DNA from: Diadema setosum
Taxonomy: Eukaryota; Echinodermata; Echinoidea; Diadematoida; Diadematidae
Assembly (NCBI RefSeq): GCF_964275005.1
Contig: NC_092698.1
Span: forward strand, 21,589,309-21,653,308
Length of the DNA stretch: 64,000 nt
Reading direction: 5' to 3'
Shown here: piece after piece, positions 33,867 to 38,805 of the stretch
Layout of the letters: each line of letters starts with the position of its first letter
Position numbering within the stretch: the first letter of the stretch is position 1
Position numbers and translations under genes: made by a program
Notes under the pieces: generated by a model
Told to the model about the DNA's origin: nothing
Seen by the model: only the letters and a program-made list of their open reading frames with translations
Database searches by the model: none

Positions 33867-36027
33867 TAAAGTACGCATGATAACTCACCAACATTCTTGC
33901 TTTTCTTGTGTGCATAGATAAGAGCCATTGTGGAGCACAGGATCACATCCGGCTTGTCACGTATAGACTCCAACTCCCGCATTCCTTCACTGAGACGGTC
34001 TATAGGAAAAATCAAACAGTGATTGCTTGAATGTATCATGCATTTGTTATCTACCACATGTGCAGATCAGAGTATTGAGATCATTTACAGCTCACTGGCT
34101 AGCTGTATACCGGACCATCAAATTCCGAATGTATTTTTTTTTCTTCTCGTGGGCTAACAATAGCTGAGAGGCTGTTAACTGCATATGATTAGCTCCTGAC
34201 TCATGTTCCTTTGTCAAATATAGTATATATCGCAATGTGCAAGAATTTATAATCCACAAAATCATCTTGATTTCAAATTTTCAGAAATTTATGAGTGTAC
34301 AATATGTGACATGACCACAAACAACTCCACAAGCTCTCTTCCATACAAGTGCAATCTGTCATTAGTCTGTAGTGTTAGTACTGTAGCATGGCCGACATGA
34401 ATATTTCAGTCCCTTTTATCATCAACAGCACCTGTCAATGTCATGGTAAAAGCTCACATATTGTTCAACAAAAATAAACAAATTACTCAAGGAATTTATC
34501 TTGACAACAAGGCCCATTTGTATCATGGTATTTTTCCCCCCTGAGGATATGCTACAGTGACTTGCAATGGAGGGCAACTGCCATAAAAAAGAAATAGTGT
34601 TAGGCTGCGTTCACATAGAAGTATTCGGTATTCGGTATTCGGTATTCGCTATTCGCTATTCAGGCCCCGAATACATCATCACCCGCACCGTCAACTCACC
34701 ATCCCATGCAGAGAGGATTTCTTCCTCCTACATCCTAGCAAATCTTATTAACAATTTCTAAACTGCATCAGAATGTCAGTCTACATGCTTATTTTTGCTA
34801 AAGGGCAAATCCAGACCAAAATTGTCATTATTTCATAAACGAGAGACGGTATACGCTGCAAGAAAATAGAACAAGTTCGATTCCCACTTTACTATACTTT
34901 TCGCAGCTATTCGGTACTTTCGAATAGTGCCCTCCTATGTGAACCGGTGTGAGGAAATCCTATCGTTCGATTCAAGCTATTCGCGTGCCCTCGAAAAAAC
35001 GAGCCCGAATACCCGAATAGTATACTTCTATGTGAACGCAGCCTAACTGTAACTGTAACACTCTAGTCACTGACCTTCCAAGATGAGACCATACCCCTTG
35101 AAGAAGAGGAGTACAGGATCGCTGCCATACTTCTTGATGGCCTCAAGGGCTACACGCTGTACATGGCGGTAGAGCTTCTCCTGACAGTAAAAGTTGATGG
35201 CCGCCTGACATTTGCCGAGAGAGCAAGAACAAGAAATTAGACAATGGCACTGTACAGTGTGCAAAAAGTGACAAGAAACTCTTGCGGTTTCGCTTTCAAT
35301 GGCTGAGGTATTGATGTTTGTGTTTTAATCAACAAGCAGGCTCCATTCCAATGTCCTTATATAAGAATTTCATTCTACCTGAAAGCTAGCACAAAGCATG
35401 TACCACTGCTAAAAATGAAATTTACACAGTGTATAAGCTTCATACATGCATACCATACACCCCGCGTTCACATTGGTCCCTGCGACGCGTGGACAGCCAC
35501 AAGAGATCTTATCTTTTTTACGACTGACCGTTCACATTGGTATCTCATCTGTCCCCGAGCTGTGGGGGCATTTTGGGGCTTGGAGCGAGCTCTGCCACTT
35601 GAATCCAGGCATAGCGCATGCGTACATTTGATGACCACAGCTGGACGCCATCAATTGCGCCCCAAGGTCACTCTCCCCTCAAATCTTGTCCCCGTACCCG
35701 ACCTGCTTCGCGGGGACGAGGGGACAAGTCCCAGCGAGCGTTCACATTATGGTTTTTGAGGAGAAAGTCCCACAGCTCGGAACTTTCCCCACGTCGCGGG
35801 GACCAATGTGAACGCGGGGACTATTTCTTTTGGAAAATATCAGTGTGGAGTACCTTTGTTGTGATGTTTAGTAATGCTGACTTCTTCATTCAGACTTCAG
35901 CAGTAAAAAGACAGCTAGCTGCAAGATCTTCAATTAAAGCACATGTAATCCACACTATTGGAACTTTCAATTAATCAAATTTAGCATCTTCTGTACTCAC
36001 CAAAGTTGAGACGTCTGAATCAGCCAT
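3296..36027 (-). CDS. TTC21B: TTC21B / IFT139 orthologue, complete, 32 coding exons
   Basis: IFT139 is a tetratricopeptide-repeat subunit of the IFT-A complex (with IFT144, IFT140, IFT122, IFT121 and IFT43), which carries retrograde traffic in cilia and helps membrane proteins enter them. I joined 32 exons by GT-AG sites and by continuity with human TTC21B as I know it. Phases agree throughout, giving 1,319 codons and a TAG stop; the human protein is about 1,316 residues. Helical TPR blocks fill nearly the whole chain, and there is no signal peptide or membrane segment. Strong anchors are IKKYGSDPV near residue 33, [13 protein letters not shown] near 190, [20 protein letters not shown] near 1162 and [12 protein letters not shown] at the C-terminus. 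Individual exons are listed separately. Introns hold many MITEs. Invertebrates usually have one gene co-orthologous to vertebrate TTC21A and TTC21B, so the B suffix is conventional. The UTRs are not determined. Confidence 0.97.
3442..4502 (-). other. Last TTC21B intron
   Basis: Contains a decayed CAGTGCACTCC-type MITE end from 3,583. Nothing else was recognised; the open stretch at 4,150-4,398 has no similarity I know. Confidence 0.6.
3583..3668. mobile_element. CAGTGCACTCC-type MITE, partial, copy 2
   Basis: Begins TACAGTGCACTCCTGTTATA and continues with AACATGGTTATAACAAAATT. The matching right end is not clear, so it looks truncated. Confidence 0.55.
4503..4623 (-). CDS. TTC21B: TTC21B coding exon 31
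   Basis: Residues 1232-1272, [20 protein letters not shown] then [20 protein letters not shown]. Acceptor GCTAG, donor ATAG|GTTAGT, phase 1. Confidence 0.94.
5326..5716. mobile_element. Palindromic MITE with TTAAAGGG ends
   Basis: Starts TTAAAGGGTGTGTACAGTTC and ends ACTGTACAGTCCCTTTAA. The interior folds on itself (GATGAAAATCGGTTTT against AAAACCAATTTTCATC). TTAA at both ends may be the target site. It lies in the intron between TTC21B exons 30 and 31. Confidence 0.75.
5783..5893 (-). CDS. TTC21B: TTC21B coding exon 30
   Basis: Residues 1195-1231, [20 protein letters not shown] then [17 protein letters not shown]. Acceptor ATGCAG, donor GTGAGC, both phase 0. Confidence 0.95.
6755..6901. 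mobile_element. MITE with GGGCCCCGTTTCATAAAA-type ends, copy 1
   Basis: GGCCCCGTTTCATAAAACTT at the left mirrors CGTTTTATGAAACGGGACC at the right, with TTGTTATC/GATAAC inside. Similar elements are at 23,206 and 25,105. Confidence 0.75.
7086..7199 (-). CDS. TTC21B: TTC21B coding exon 29
   Basis: Residues 1157-1194, [20 protein letters not shown] then [18 protein letters not shown]. Acceptor TGGCAG, donor GTAGGC, both phase 0. One of the most conserved stretches of the protein. Confidence 0.95.
7789..8027. mobile_element. Short inverted-repeat element
   Basis: AGAGTAATCAACCCTGTTT on the left pairs with a right end reading AGAGTGAACAACCCTATTT in reverse complement. Both arms continue with CAGGGTGCC and a GGCAG block. 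Likely an old MITE in the intron between exons 28 and 29. Confidence 0.6.
8110..8238 (-). CDS. TTC21B: TTC21B coding exon 28
   Basis: Residues 1114-1156, [20 protein letters not shown] then [20 protein letters not shown]. Acceptor CCTCAG, donor GTACGT, both phase 0. Confidence 0.92.
8683..8746 (-). CDS. TTC21B: TTC21B coding exon 27
   Basis: Residues 1092-1113, [20 protein letters not shown], matching the human LAVRTAEKLLKE region. Acceptor CCATAG, donor GTATGT, ends in phase 0. Confidence 0.91.
9376..9537 (-). CDS. TTC21B: TTC21B coding exon 26
   Basis: Residues 1038-1092, [20 protein letters not shown] then [20 protein letters not shown], nearly identical to human. Acceptor TTGCAG, donor CAGC|GTAAGT, phase 2. 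Confidence 0.95.
9588..9606. repeat. Poly-G run
   Basis: GGGGTGGGGG followed by an uninterrupted G run just upstream of TTC21B exon 26 in the intron. It could form a G-quadruplex and is error-prone in sequencing. Confidence 0.7.
9780..9961. mobile_element. TTTTCGCG-rich MITE family, copy a
   Basis: Contains GCATTGCAATTTCATGAACT and GGCTCTCGCCAAATTTGCAA, and ends TTTCTGGTTTTACAG. Its degenerate relatives are at 13,632, 20,471, 25,615, 30,829, 36,195 and 61,846. Confidence 0.6.
10066..11044. mobile_element. ATGCCTCCGCC element with DR1 blocks, copy A
   Basis: Begins CTAGAAATGTCGCTACGGCG, then TATGCCTCCGCCATAATGCA, and ends GGCGGAGGCATAA. The interior carries many TGACCTTTGACC motifs and a GGACGGACG run. 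Copy B at 44,357 is an inverted and very similar version. No transposase; non-autonomous. It lies in the intron between TTC21B exons 25 and 26. Confidence 0.85.
11204..11354 (-). CDS. TTC21B: TTC21B coding exon 25
   Basis: Residues 988-1038, [20 protein letters not shown] then [14 protein letters not shown]. Acceptor TTGCAG, donor CATG|GTGAGG, phase 2. Confidence 0.94.
11883..11964 (-). CDS. TTC21B: TTC21B coding exon 24
   Basis: Residues 961-988, [20 protein letters not shown] then QLLERSP. Acceptor GCACAG, donor CCAG|GTAGAT, phase 1. Confidence 0.94.
12180..13228. mobile_element. Foldback element: ~1-kb near-perfect palindrome
   Basis: Left arm 12,180-12,631 and right arm 12,669-13,228 are reverse complements with few mismatches and indels, around a loop of about 37 bases. 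Central pairing is GGCCAGCGCATACGCACACA with TGTGTGCGCATGCGCTGGCC. Outer pairing includes CCTCAAAAGTTTCCCTGAAT. The right arm has an extra GC-rich hairpin around 13,017-13,068. It lies in the intron between TTC21B exons 23 and 24. No ORF. Confidence 0.9.
13503..13625. repeat. CA/CT-rich microsatellites
   Basis: Runs of ACACACAC, CTCTCTCT and CCTTCC-type repeats one after another in the same TTC21B intron. Confidence 0.8.
13632..13842. mobile_element. TTTTCGCG-rich MITE family, copy b (decayed)
   Basis: Begins TGTAAAACCACAAACATTGG and ends CTTGAAAATTTTTGTTTTTT. It contains GGCTTCTCGCCAAATTTG, as in copy a. CpGs are largely lost. Confidence 0.55.
14200..14413 (-). CDS. TTC21B: TTC21B coding exon 23
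   Basis: Residues 889-960, with [20 protein letters not shown] and [23 protein letters not shown] units close to human. Acceptor ATGCAG, donor GTGAGT, ends in phase 0. Long ORFs in the other frames here are shadows of this GC-rich exon. Confidence 0.95.
14414..15245 (-). other. TTC21B intron between exons 22 and 23
   Basis: 832 bases. A short inverted motif (GAGGATTGGCTGATTTTGC) and nothing else recognisable. Confidence 0.5.
15246..15311 (-). CDS. TTC21B: TTC21B coding exon 22
   Basis: Residues 867-889, [20 protein letters not shown], matching human [20 protein letters not shown]. Acceptor ATTCAG, donor CAGG|GTAAGT, phase 2. Confidence 0.94.
15544..15733. mobile_element. CAGTGCACTCC-type MITE, copy 3
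   Basis: Starts TACAGTGCACTCCTGTTACA and ends GAAGTGCACTGTA, with degraded TTATAACG repeats inside. TA flanks both ends. Confidence 0.75.
15897..16023 (-). CDS. TTC21B: TTC21B coding exon 21
   Basis: Residues 825-867, [20 protein letters not shown] then [20 protein letters not shown]. Acceptor TTACCAG, donor CCAG|GTAAGC, phase 2. Confidence 0.93.
16024..16864 (-). other. TTC21B intron between exons 20 and 21
   Basis: 841 bases of AT-rich DNA with a C-run at about 16,556-16,570. No element or ORF recognised. Confidence 0.5.
16865..17003 (-). CDS. TTC21B: TTC21B coding exon 20, with duplicated acceptor upstream
   Basis: Residues 779-825, [20 protein letters not shown] then [20 protein letters not shown], a TPR pair. 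Acceptor CTCCACAG, donor CCAT|GTAAGT, phase 1. A 62-base tandem duplication places a second copy of this acceptor and the first 27 exon bases at 17,038-17,095. Use of that copy (boundary 17,065) would shift the frame. Confidence 0.93.
16977..17095. repeat. 62-bp tandem duplication across a splice acceptor
   Basis: Two copies, 16,977-17,037 and 17,038-17,095, each carrying CTCATAGTAATTGATGGCCT followed by GTGGAGATAATGT or GTAGAGATAATGT. On the minus strand each holds the intron end, CAG and the first codons of TTC21B exon 20. Confidence 0.92.
17330..17415. repeat. Short tandem repeat, ~27-bp unit, 3 copies
   Basis: The unit ATAGGTAATACACGTGAATT plus TCACAGC occurs three times with small changes. 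Each contains the E-box CACGTG. Confidence 0.85.
17741..18418. mobile_element. TGACC..AAACAAACAAAAAGTC terminal-repeat element, copy 1
   Basis: Left end TGACCCTGCACCACAAAACA; the right end reads TGACCGTGCATCACAAAACA in reverse complement. The TIR is about 31 bp, interior about 620 bp with no ORF. An inverted, diverged copy is at 57,578. Confidence 0.8.
18451..19778. mobile_element. ATGCCTCCGCC element with DR1 blocks, copy C
   Basis: Begins CTAGAAATGTCGCTTTGGCG, ends CGTGGCGGAGGCATAA. It is longer than copies A and B because a ~146-bp interior unit (CATGACCCAAACTTTCACCA onward) is tandemly duplicated at about 19,222 and 19,370. It has dense TGACCTTTGACC motifs and a (GGAC)n run at 19,667-19,732. 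Confidence 0.85.
20101..20284 (-). CDS. TTC21B: TTC21B coding exon 19
   Basis: Residues 717-778, with [20 protein letters not shown] and [17 protein letters not shown]. Acceptor TTCCAG, donor GTGAGA, ends in phase 0. The intron that follows is the longest of the gene (about 3.1 kb) and is filled with repeats. Confidence 0.95.
20471..20640. mobile_element. TTTTCGCG-rich MITE family, copy c
   Basis: Contains CTGTAAAACATATTTTCGCG, repeated GGCATGAAATTTTCGCGA and TTGGCTCTCGC. CpG-rich compared with copies b and d, so probably younger. Confidence 0.65.
20641..21052 (-). other. Rest of TTC21B intron between exons 18 and 19
   Basis: AT-rich; a short (CAA)n run at about 21,006-21,020. No element or coding signal was recognised. 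Confidence 0.5.
21053..21136 (-). CDS. TTC21B: TTC21B coding exon 18
   Basis: Residues 689-717, [20 protein letters not shown] then RLYASCY. Acceptor CTACAG, donor ACAG|GTCAGT, phase 2. Confidence 0.94.
21638..21792 (-). CDS. TTC21B: TTC21B coding exon 17
   Basis: Residues 638-689, [20 protein letters not shown] then [20 protein letters not shown]. Acceptor AATAG, donor AGAG|GTCAGT, phase 2. Confidence 0.95.
21793..22561 (-). other. TTC21B intron between exons 16 and 17
   Basis: 769 bases. CTCATGCCAGGATT occurs twice near 22,085. Nothing else was recognised. Confidence 0.5.
22562..22665 (-). CDS. TTC21B: TTC21B coding exon 16
   Basis: Residues 603-637, [20 protein letters not shown] then [14 protein letters not shown]. 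The acceptor is ATGACAG before CTGTG: a nearer AG (CATCCAG) would create an immediate stop after exon 15, so it is excluded. Donor GTGAGT, phase 0. Confidence 0.92.
23206..23376. mobile_element. MITE with GGGTGTTTCATAAA-type ends, copy 2
   Basis: GTTCGTAAAGTTACGAACAA on the left mirrors CGTAACTTTACGAAC on the right. ACGAGCGACTGGTGATC pairs with GATCACCAGTCGCTCGT. A hairpin MITE ending in a GGGCCC motif. Confidence 0.8.
23437..23557 (-). CDS. TTC21B: TTC21B coding exon 15
   Basis: Residues 563-603, including [20 protein letters not shown] and MALPGVKKR. Acceptor TTCTAG, donor AGAG|GTGAGG, ends in phase 1. Confidence 0.94.
23571..23810. repeat. ~128-bp tandem duplication in a TTC21B intron
   Basis: Two diverged copies: GAGAGCATCAATGAGAAGGC and TAACAGCATCAATGAGAAAG mark equal positions, and both contain GGACTATCATATCACAG. 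Confidence 0.85.
24437..24508 (-). CDS. TTC21B: TTC21B coding exon 14
   Basis: Residues 539-562, [20 protein letters not shown] then YNFE. Acceptor TTTCCAG, donor GTGAGT, both phase 0. Confidence 0.94.
24790..24842. repeat. (CTAT)n microsatellite
   Basis: CTACCCATCTATCTATTTAT followed by more CTAT units in the intron between exons 13 and 14. Confidence 0.8.
25105..25222. mobile_element. MITE with GGGCTCCGTTTTATGAA ends, copy 3
   Basis: GGGCTCCGTTTTATGAAGAG on the left; the right end TTTTGATAAAACGGGGCC mirrors it. ATAATCG/CGATTAT pairing inside. Confidence 0.65.
25334..25549 (-). CDS. TTC21B: TTC21B coding exon 13
   Basis: Residues 467-538. Begins [15 protein letters not shown], as in human PASPGQPLCPLLRRC, and ends with [20 protein letters not shown]. 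Both boundaries are phase 0. Confidence 0.95.
25615..25824. mobile_element. TTTTCGCG-rich MITE family, copy d (decayed)
   Basis: TACTGTAAAACCAAATATTT at the left, TTTCTGGTTTTACCGTA at the right. Interior similar to copy b, CpG-poor. Confidence 0.65.
26355..26555 (-). CDS. TTC21B: TTC21B coding exon 12
   Basis: Residues 400-466. [20 protein letters not shown] is one of the best conserved IFT139 blocks. Acceptor CCCCAG, donor GTAAGT, both phase 0. Confidence 0.95.
26556..27635 (-). other. TTC21B intron between exons 11 and 12
   Basis: 1,080 bases without a recognisable element. The stretch at 27,541-27,620 is GC-richer than its surroundings, but I could not assign it to an exon in phase. Confidence 0.45.
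27636..27733 (-). CDS. TTC21B: TTC21B coding exon 11
   Basis: Residues 367-399, [20 protein letters not shown] then [12 protein letters not shown]. Acceptor CACCAG, donor GTGAGT, ends in phase 0. Confidence 0.94.
27734..28423 (-). other. TTC21B intron between exons 10 and 11
   Basis: 690 bases; poly-T run at about 28,273-28,292. Nothing else was recognised. Confidence 0.5.
28424..28616 (-). CDS. TTC21B: TTC21B coding exon 10
   Basis: Residues 303-367, [20 protein letters not shown] followed by a TPR with [20 protein letters not shown]. Two in-phase acceptors 18 bases apart (CATCCAG before TGT, CCCTCAG before ATC) could include or omit CSRSPQ. The human CGRSQLILQ supports the upstream one. 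Confidence 0.9.
28617..29335 (-). other. TTC21B intron between exons 9 and 10
   Basis: 719 bases with no recognisable repeat or exon. Confidence 0.5.
29336..29434 (-). CDS. TTC21B: TTC21B coding exon 9
   Basis: Residues 270-302, [20 protein letters not shown] then [13 protein letters not shown]. Donor GTGAGT, phase 0. A second GT three bases upstream would drop one residue. Confidence 0.92.
29640..30000. repeat. Degenerate minisatellite
   Basis: Motifs like TCTGTATTCCGTTCAAGTGG, TTTGTATTTGGTTCAAACAG and TCTGTACTTGGGTCAGTAAG recur about every 40-90 bases in the intron between exons 8 and 9. Confidence 0.55.
30053..30137 (-). CDS. TTC21B: TTC21B coding exon 8
   Basis: Residues 241-269, [20 protein letters not shown] then CKEGNYSE. 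Acceptor TTTCAG, donor GTATTT, ends in phase 0. Confidence 0.92.
30584..30778 (-). CDS. TTC21B: TTC21B coding exon 7
   Basis: Residues 176-241, including [20 protein letters not shown] and [19 protein letters not shown], two TPR units. Acceptor ATTGCAG, donor AAAG|GTACTG, phase 2. Confidence 0.95.
30829..31077. mobile_element. TTTTCGCG-rich MITE family, copy e
   Basis: Starts TACTGTATACGTCGAATATG and ends ATATGGCGTACACAGTA, with CACAAATTTCGCAAG and CACAATCGCGAATT inside. Confidence 0.6.
31500..31582. repeat. GGGAAA-rich tract
   Basis: Repeated GGGAAATG and GGGAAA units on the plus strand. On the TTC21B transcript this is a C/T-rich stretch about 200 bases into the intron after exon 6. Confidence 0.7.
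31791..31879 (-). CDS. TTC21B: TTC21B coding exon 6
   Basis: Residues 147-176, [20 protein letters not shown] followed by AGKFFEEVL. Acceptor TATCCAG, donor AG|GTAGCC, ends in phase 2. Confidence 0.93.
31880..32413 (-). other. TTC21B intron between exons 5 and 6
   Basis: 534 bases with no recognisable element. Confidence 0.5.
32414..32518 (-). CDS. TTC21B: TTC21B coding exon 5
   Basis: Residues 112-146. [20 protein letters not shown] is a canonical TPR helix pair and almost identical to the human segment. Acceptor AACAG, donor GTGAGT, both phase 0. Confidence 0.95.
32921..32985 (-). CDS. TTC21B: TTC21B coding exon 4
   Basis: Residues 90-111, a charged linker ([20 protein letters not shown]) matching the human DREAILESDARVKEQRK segment. 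Donor GTAAGT, phase 0. Confidence 0.9.
33732..33868. repeat. (ATT)n/(ATC)n microsatellite near an exon 3 donor
   Basis: About 137 bases of ATT and ATC triplets. On the transcribed strand it reads AAT/GAT and begins about 20 bases after the GT of exon 3. ORFs of poly-His, poly-Met or poly-Asp here are artefacts of the repeat. Confidence 0.95.
33889..33999 (-). CDS. TTC21B: TTC21B coding exon 3
   Basis: Residues 53-90, including [20 protein letters not shown] and IYAHKKSKN. Acceptor CTATAG, donor G|GTGAGT. A long ATT/ATC microsatellite begins about 20 bases into the following intron. Confidence 0.93.
34601..35045. mobile_element. MITE with GGCTGCGTTCACATAGAAGT ends
   Basis: TAGGCTGCGTTCACATAGAA at the left and TTCTATGTGAACGCAGCCTA at the right are exact reverse complements, flanked by TA. 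A short run of GGTATTC units follows the left end. It lies in the intron between TTC21B exons 2 and 3. Confidence 0.92.
35075..35204 (-). CDS. TTC21B: TTC21B coding exon 2
   Basis: Residues 10-53. Contains [20 protein letters not shown] and [16 protein letters not shown], the first TPR helices. Acceptor TGTCAG, donor G|GTCAGT, ends in phase 1. Confidence 0.93.
35460..35819. mobile_element. MITE with CCCCGCGTTCACATTGGTCC ends
   Basis: The left end CCCCGCGTTCACATTGGTCC mirrors the right end GGACCAATGTGAACGCGGGG exactly. GC-rich interior gives spurious ORFs. Intron between TTC21B exons 1 and 2, 415 bases from the previous MITE. Confidence 0.92.
36001..36027 (-). CDS. TTC21B: TTC21B coding exon 1 (start codon)
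   Basis: Encodes residues 1-9, MADSDVSTL, then a GTGAG donor, phase 0. I chose this ATG because exon 2 continues in phase with [10 protein letters not shown], matching the human start where a short MDSQELKTL precedes INYYCQE. The short first exon makes the start the least certain boundary. Confidence 0.82.
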
Positions 36028-36194
36028 TATCAAGATGACTCTTGCTTCCCTGTCCTTCAAATTAAAGTGATGACCCAGCCATCAGTCACCTTCTGGCAAA
36101 TGCAGATTTCAAGAGAAATACTTCATGATGACAGGAGTCTACAAAACTTCAAAAGACAAGTTTAATAGTTAGACAAATCCCCAAATCATCACGA

Positions 36195-36407
36195 TACTGT
36201 AAAAGTGGATATTTTCGCGCGATTAATTTTTCGCGCTAGGCCAGGTCAGAAGAGTTTCGCGTGTTTTTAATTCCGCGGAATCAAGACATCACGCACAGGA
36301 ACGTATGGCAAGCAAAAATATTCGCGTGTTTTTATTTTCGCGCTAGTTTCTGGTTGCGCGAAATGCGCGAAAATTTCAACACCGCGAAAATTTCCACTTT
36401 TACAGTA
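36195..36407. mobile_element. TTTTCGCG-rich MITE, copy f, in TTC21B promoter region
   Basis: TACTGTAAAAGTGGATATTT on the left, AAATTTCCACTTTTACAGTA on the right, flanked by TA. It carries five GCGCGAAA or reverse-complement motifs (about 36,212, 36,227, 36,335, 36,356 and 36,365), which fit the E2F consensus TTTSSCGC. It starts 168 bases upstream of the TTC21B ATG. Confidence 0.85.
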
Positions 36408-37548
36408 TCTGAGTATCATCAGTATCTTTTCTTTCACAGTAATTTAACATTATTATTAATTTATTTCCTTTCATTTGATAGTTTTATGACTTTACACTAG
36501 GCCCTAGATGCAGTGTACTCTACTTGCTTTACTTTTGCCTTTGTTTTTTTTTGTGTGTGCTTTAATGTTATCAGGATCTAGATTCTTCTAGCTAGTGACT
36601 AGCTAAGTCCTATTCCTTACCGTACTAAAAATCAATGTGCAATGATTGTGGCAAGTTGAAGAAGTTGCAGTTATTGAGAAGTGCATGTATGTGTGTGTGT
36701 GTGTCTGTCTGTCTGTCTGTATATGTGGGTGGTCTTGTGCGATCTAGGAGCTGAATTTCTAATCAAACTTTATTGAACTTGAAATATTATCGTTTTGTAC
36801 ATTGATTTTCTGTTCCCAGTTACATGAAACTTAAATTAAAGGAGTTGTTGCATAATATTAGACCACTAACTTCAGTTTCAGAATGTGCAGGCAGCATACA
36901 TGTATGCCGTGATCGCTCACAAAGAGCAAGTTGTTTTGAGCAACGACATGAAAACTGATGTCTGATATTTTGTTTTTCTTTTGCGTTTTTGAGGATACCA
37001 TCACACTCTGAGCTTGCGATAAGCGAAAAATCTCGCAGCAGAATGGCGTGATTTTCAAATTTATAGCGCTTTTTCGGCGACCCTAATTCTTAACACGGGA
37101 CCTAATTCACACACGCTTTGGAAAAGTTGCGCCGATTCTGTGTTTTTGATGGCAAAATTTGGGATTTTAGATGGATCTTTGGAGGCGACTCAGCTCAGGC
37201 ACTTTTCTGTGGTGAACGAGTGTGCAAGTAGGTGCTATGTGAAACGATGTGATATGCGTGTGTCATGACAGCAGAATCCAGAACTTGCTGACTTGTGATA
37301 AGTGAGAAGTGTCTGGATTTTGGAGGCCGGCTGAAAAAAATAGTTGCCAGCTGGGGGTGGGGGGGGGGGGGGTACTCAAGCAAACTAACGTTAGAGTTGT
37401 AATTCTAGATGGTTACTAGCACTGCACTAGCACTGCACTGCTTGCTTGCTGCTGCGAATATGCGGCTCAATTCATCCATGACCGACGCAGCTCTAAAACT
37501 TTTAAGGTTGTTAGCGCCATTAGCTCTGCTCTGCTTTGTGAAGCTGTG

Positions 37549-37620
37549 CCCCAGTACCTAACTATACACAGCCCAGTCGCTGTACATGGTACGTCGCGAC
37601 AGGGCTGTACGCGCGCGACC
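37549..37620. repeat. GC-rich hairpin module 1
   Basis: CCAGTACCTAACTATACACA leads into CAGCCCAGTCGCTGTAC and GTACGTCGCGACAGGGCTG, which fold on each other. A 40-base near-identical piece recurs at 37,836-37,875. Confidence 0.65.
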
Positions 37621-37835
37621 ACCAACCACTAGGAGAGCGACGTAATCGTATTACGATAGCTTTGAATTTTGATACTTAACATAATTTTTGTCACCTCAAA
37701 CTCAACGAGTATACTTTTCAATATTTACTCTACATCTGATGCTATCAGTATTCAAATGTACGCAATGAAACTTACCGAAATTGATCATCATATCCAGCAT
37801 GTCCACACGGTACACAATCTTTCACGCCAGGCATA

Positions 37836-37890
37836 ACTATACACAGCCCAGTCGCTGTACTTGGTACGTCGCGACGTACCGACGGTCAGG
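37836..37890. repeat. Partial copy of hairpin module 1
   Basis: AACTATACACAGCCCAGTCG is shared with 37,557; one base differs in the next 20, then GGTACGTCGCGACGTACC forms a short palindrome. Confidence 0.7.
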
Positions 37891-38069
37891 AATTGCGCCA
37901 GAAAGTGTCATTTATTTGTTCCACGGACTTATCGCAAGTGGTCTCCATGGACCCAGTGTGGCGAAAAATTCTTCTGTAATAGAAACATGCATTTAACGTG
38001 AGTAAAGTATTCTGTTTAAAGGAGAAAAGTATACAATTTCCTAAGTTTTGTAGTTGTGTTGAGGTTCCT

Positions 38070-38205
38070 CACTTTGAGGCTGCATGCCGCGCTCGTCAGA
38101 CGCTGTTTTCGCATAGCGTAACAGCGTCTGGTCGGGCTACCCAGTACCTAACTGCGACCAGCCCCAACGTGCAGCGTTGGGGCTGCGCCGTTTTCGCATT
38201 CAGAT
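38070..38205. repeat. GC-rich hairpin modules 2 and 3
   Basis: CAGACGCTGTT and AACAGCGTCTG pair around TTCGCATAGCGT. After TACCCAGTACCTAACTGCGA, CAGCCCCAACG pairs with CGTTGGGGCTG. Confidence 0.75.
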
Positions 38206-38412
38206 CTTAATGTTGTACAAAACGGGTGCCGTTGCGGCGCTATATTTCCTTAATTTTTCAACAAAAACTACTAGGAATACTTACATGGGTCGATTAAACC
38301 TAAATGATTCAAATCGGCGACTTTTTGATGCGTTTCGTTGCTTATGATGCAGAAAATGTTGTCTTATAAGGCGAATTATCTTCAGCTCAGCGATGCTTAC
38401 TAACGTTGCATG

Positions 38413-38535
38413 CTAGCCTTTGGCAAGGCCCTCTCGCTGTAACGGACGAGCGAACGGACGAGCGAAGCGAGTCGCGCTACCTTACTCGGCTGGGCTCTCT
38501 ACACCACGCAGCGAGAGGGCCTTGACAAAAGGCTA
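38413..38535. repeat. Short inverted repeat
   Basis: TAGCCTTTGGCAAGGCCCTC with TCGCTG at the left pairs with CAGCGAGAGGGCCTTGACAA and AAGGCTA at the right, about 70 bases apart. GGACGAGCGAA repeats lie in the loop. Confidence 0.85.
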
Positions 38536-38805
38536 CGTATTACTCGCTACATGCGCAGATGCTTACTAATGGATATACACGTTCAAAATGGTAGCACGGC
38601 TCTCCCACTAGGGCAGGCCGCTTACTCCTAAAAAATGTGGAAAATTTTGCAGTTTCCGGATAAATTGGTGAAAAGAACCAAGGCAATGGGGTAATGTGTA
38701 TTTCATTTTTTATTGTCACTGTGTTTATAATAGAAATTTACCCATAATTTATTCGTGAAGTCGCCGTATGTGGTAATAGGGAGTTGTTCGTGGTTTTCAC
38801 TTTAG

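Noticed and set aside
33654..33915. ORFs encoding runs of His, Tyr, Met, Ile, Asn or Asp
   Set aside because: They are the triplet microsatellite read in several frames and both strands.
35415..35974. Overlapping ORFs of 114 and 118 codons
   Set aside because: They cross a GC-rich MITE and have no similarity or splice support.
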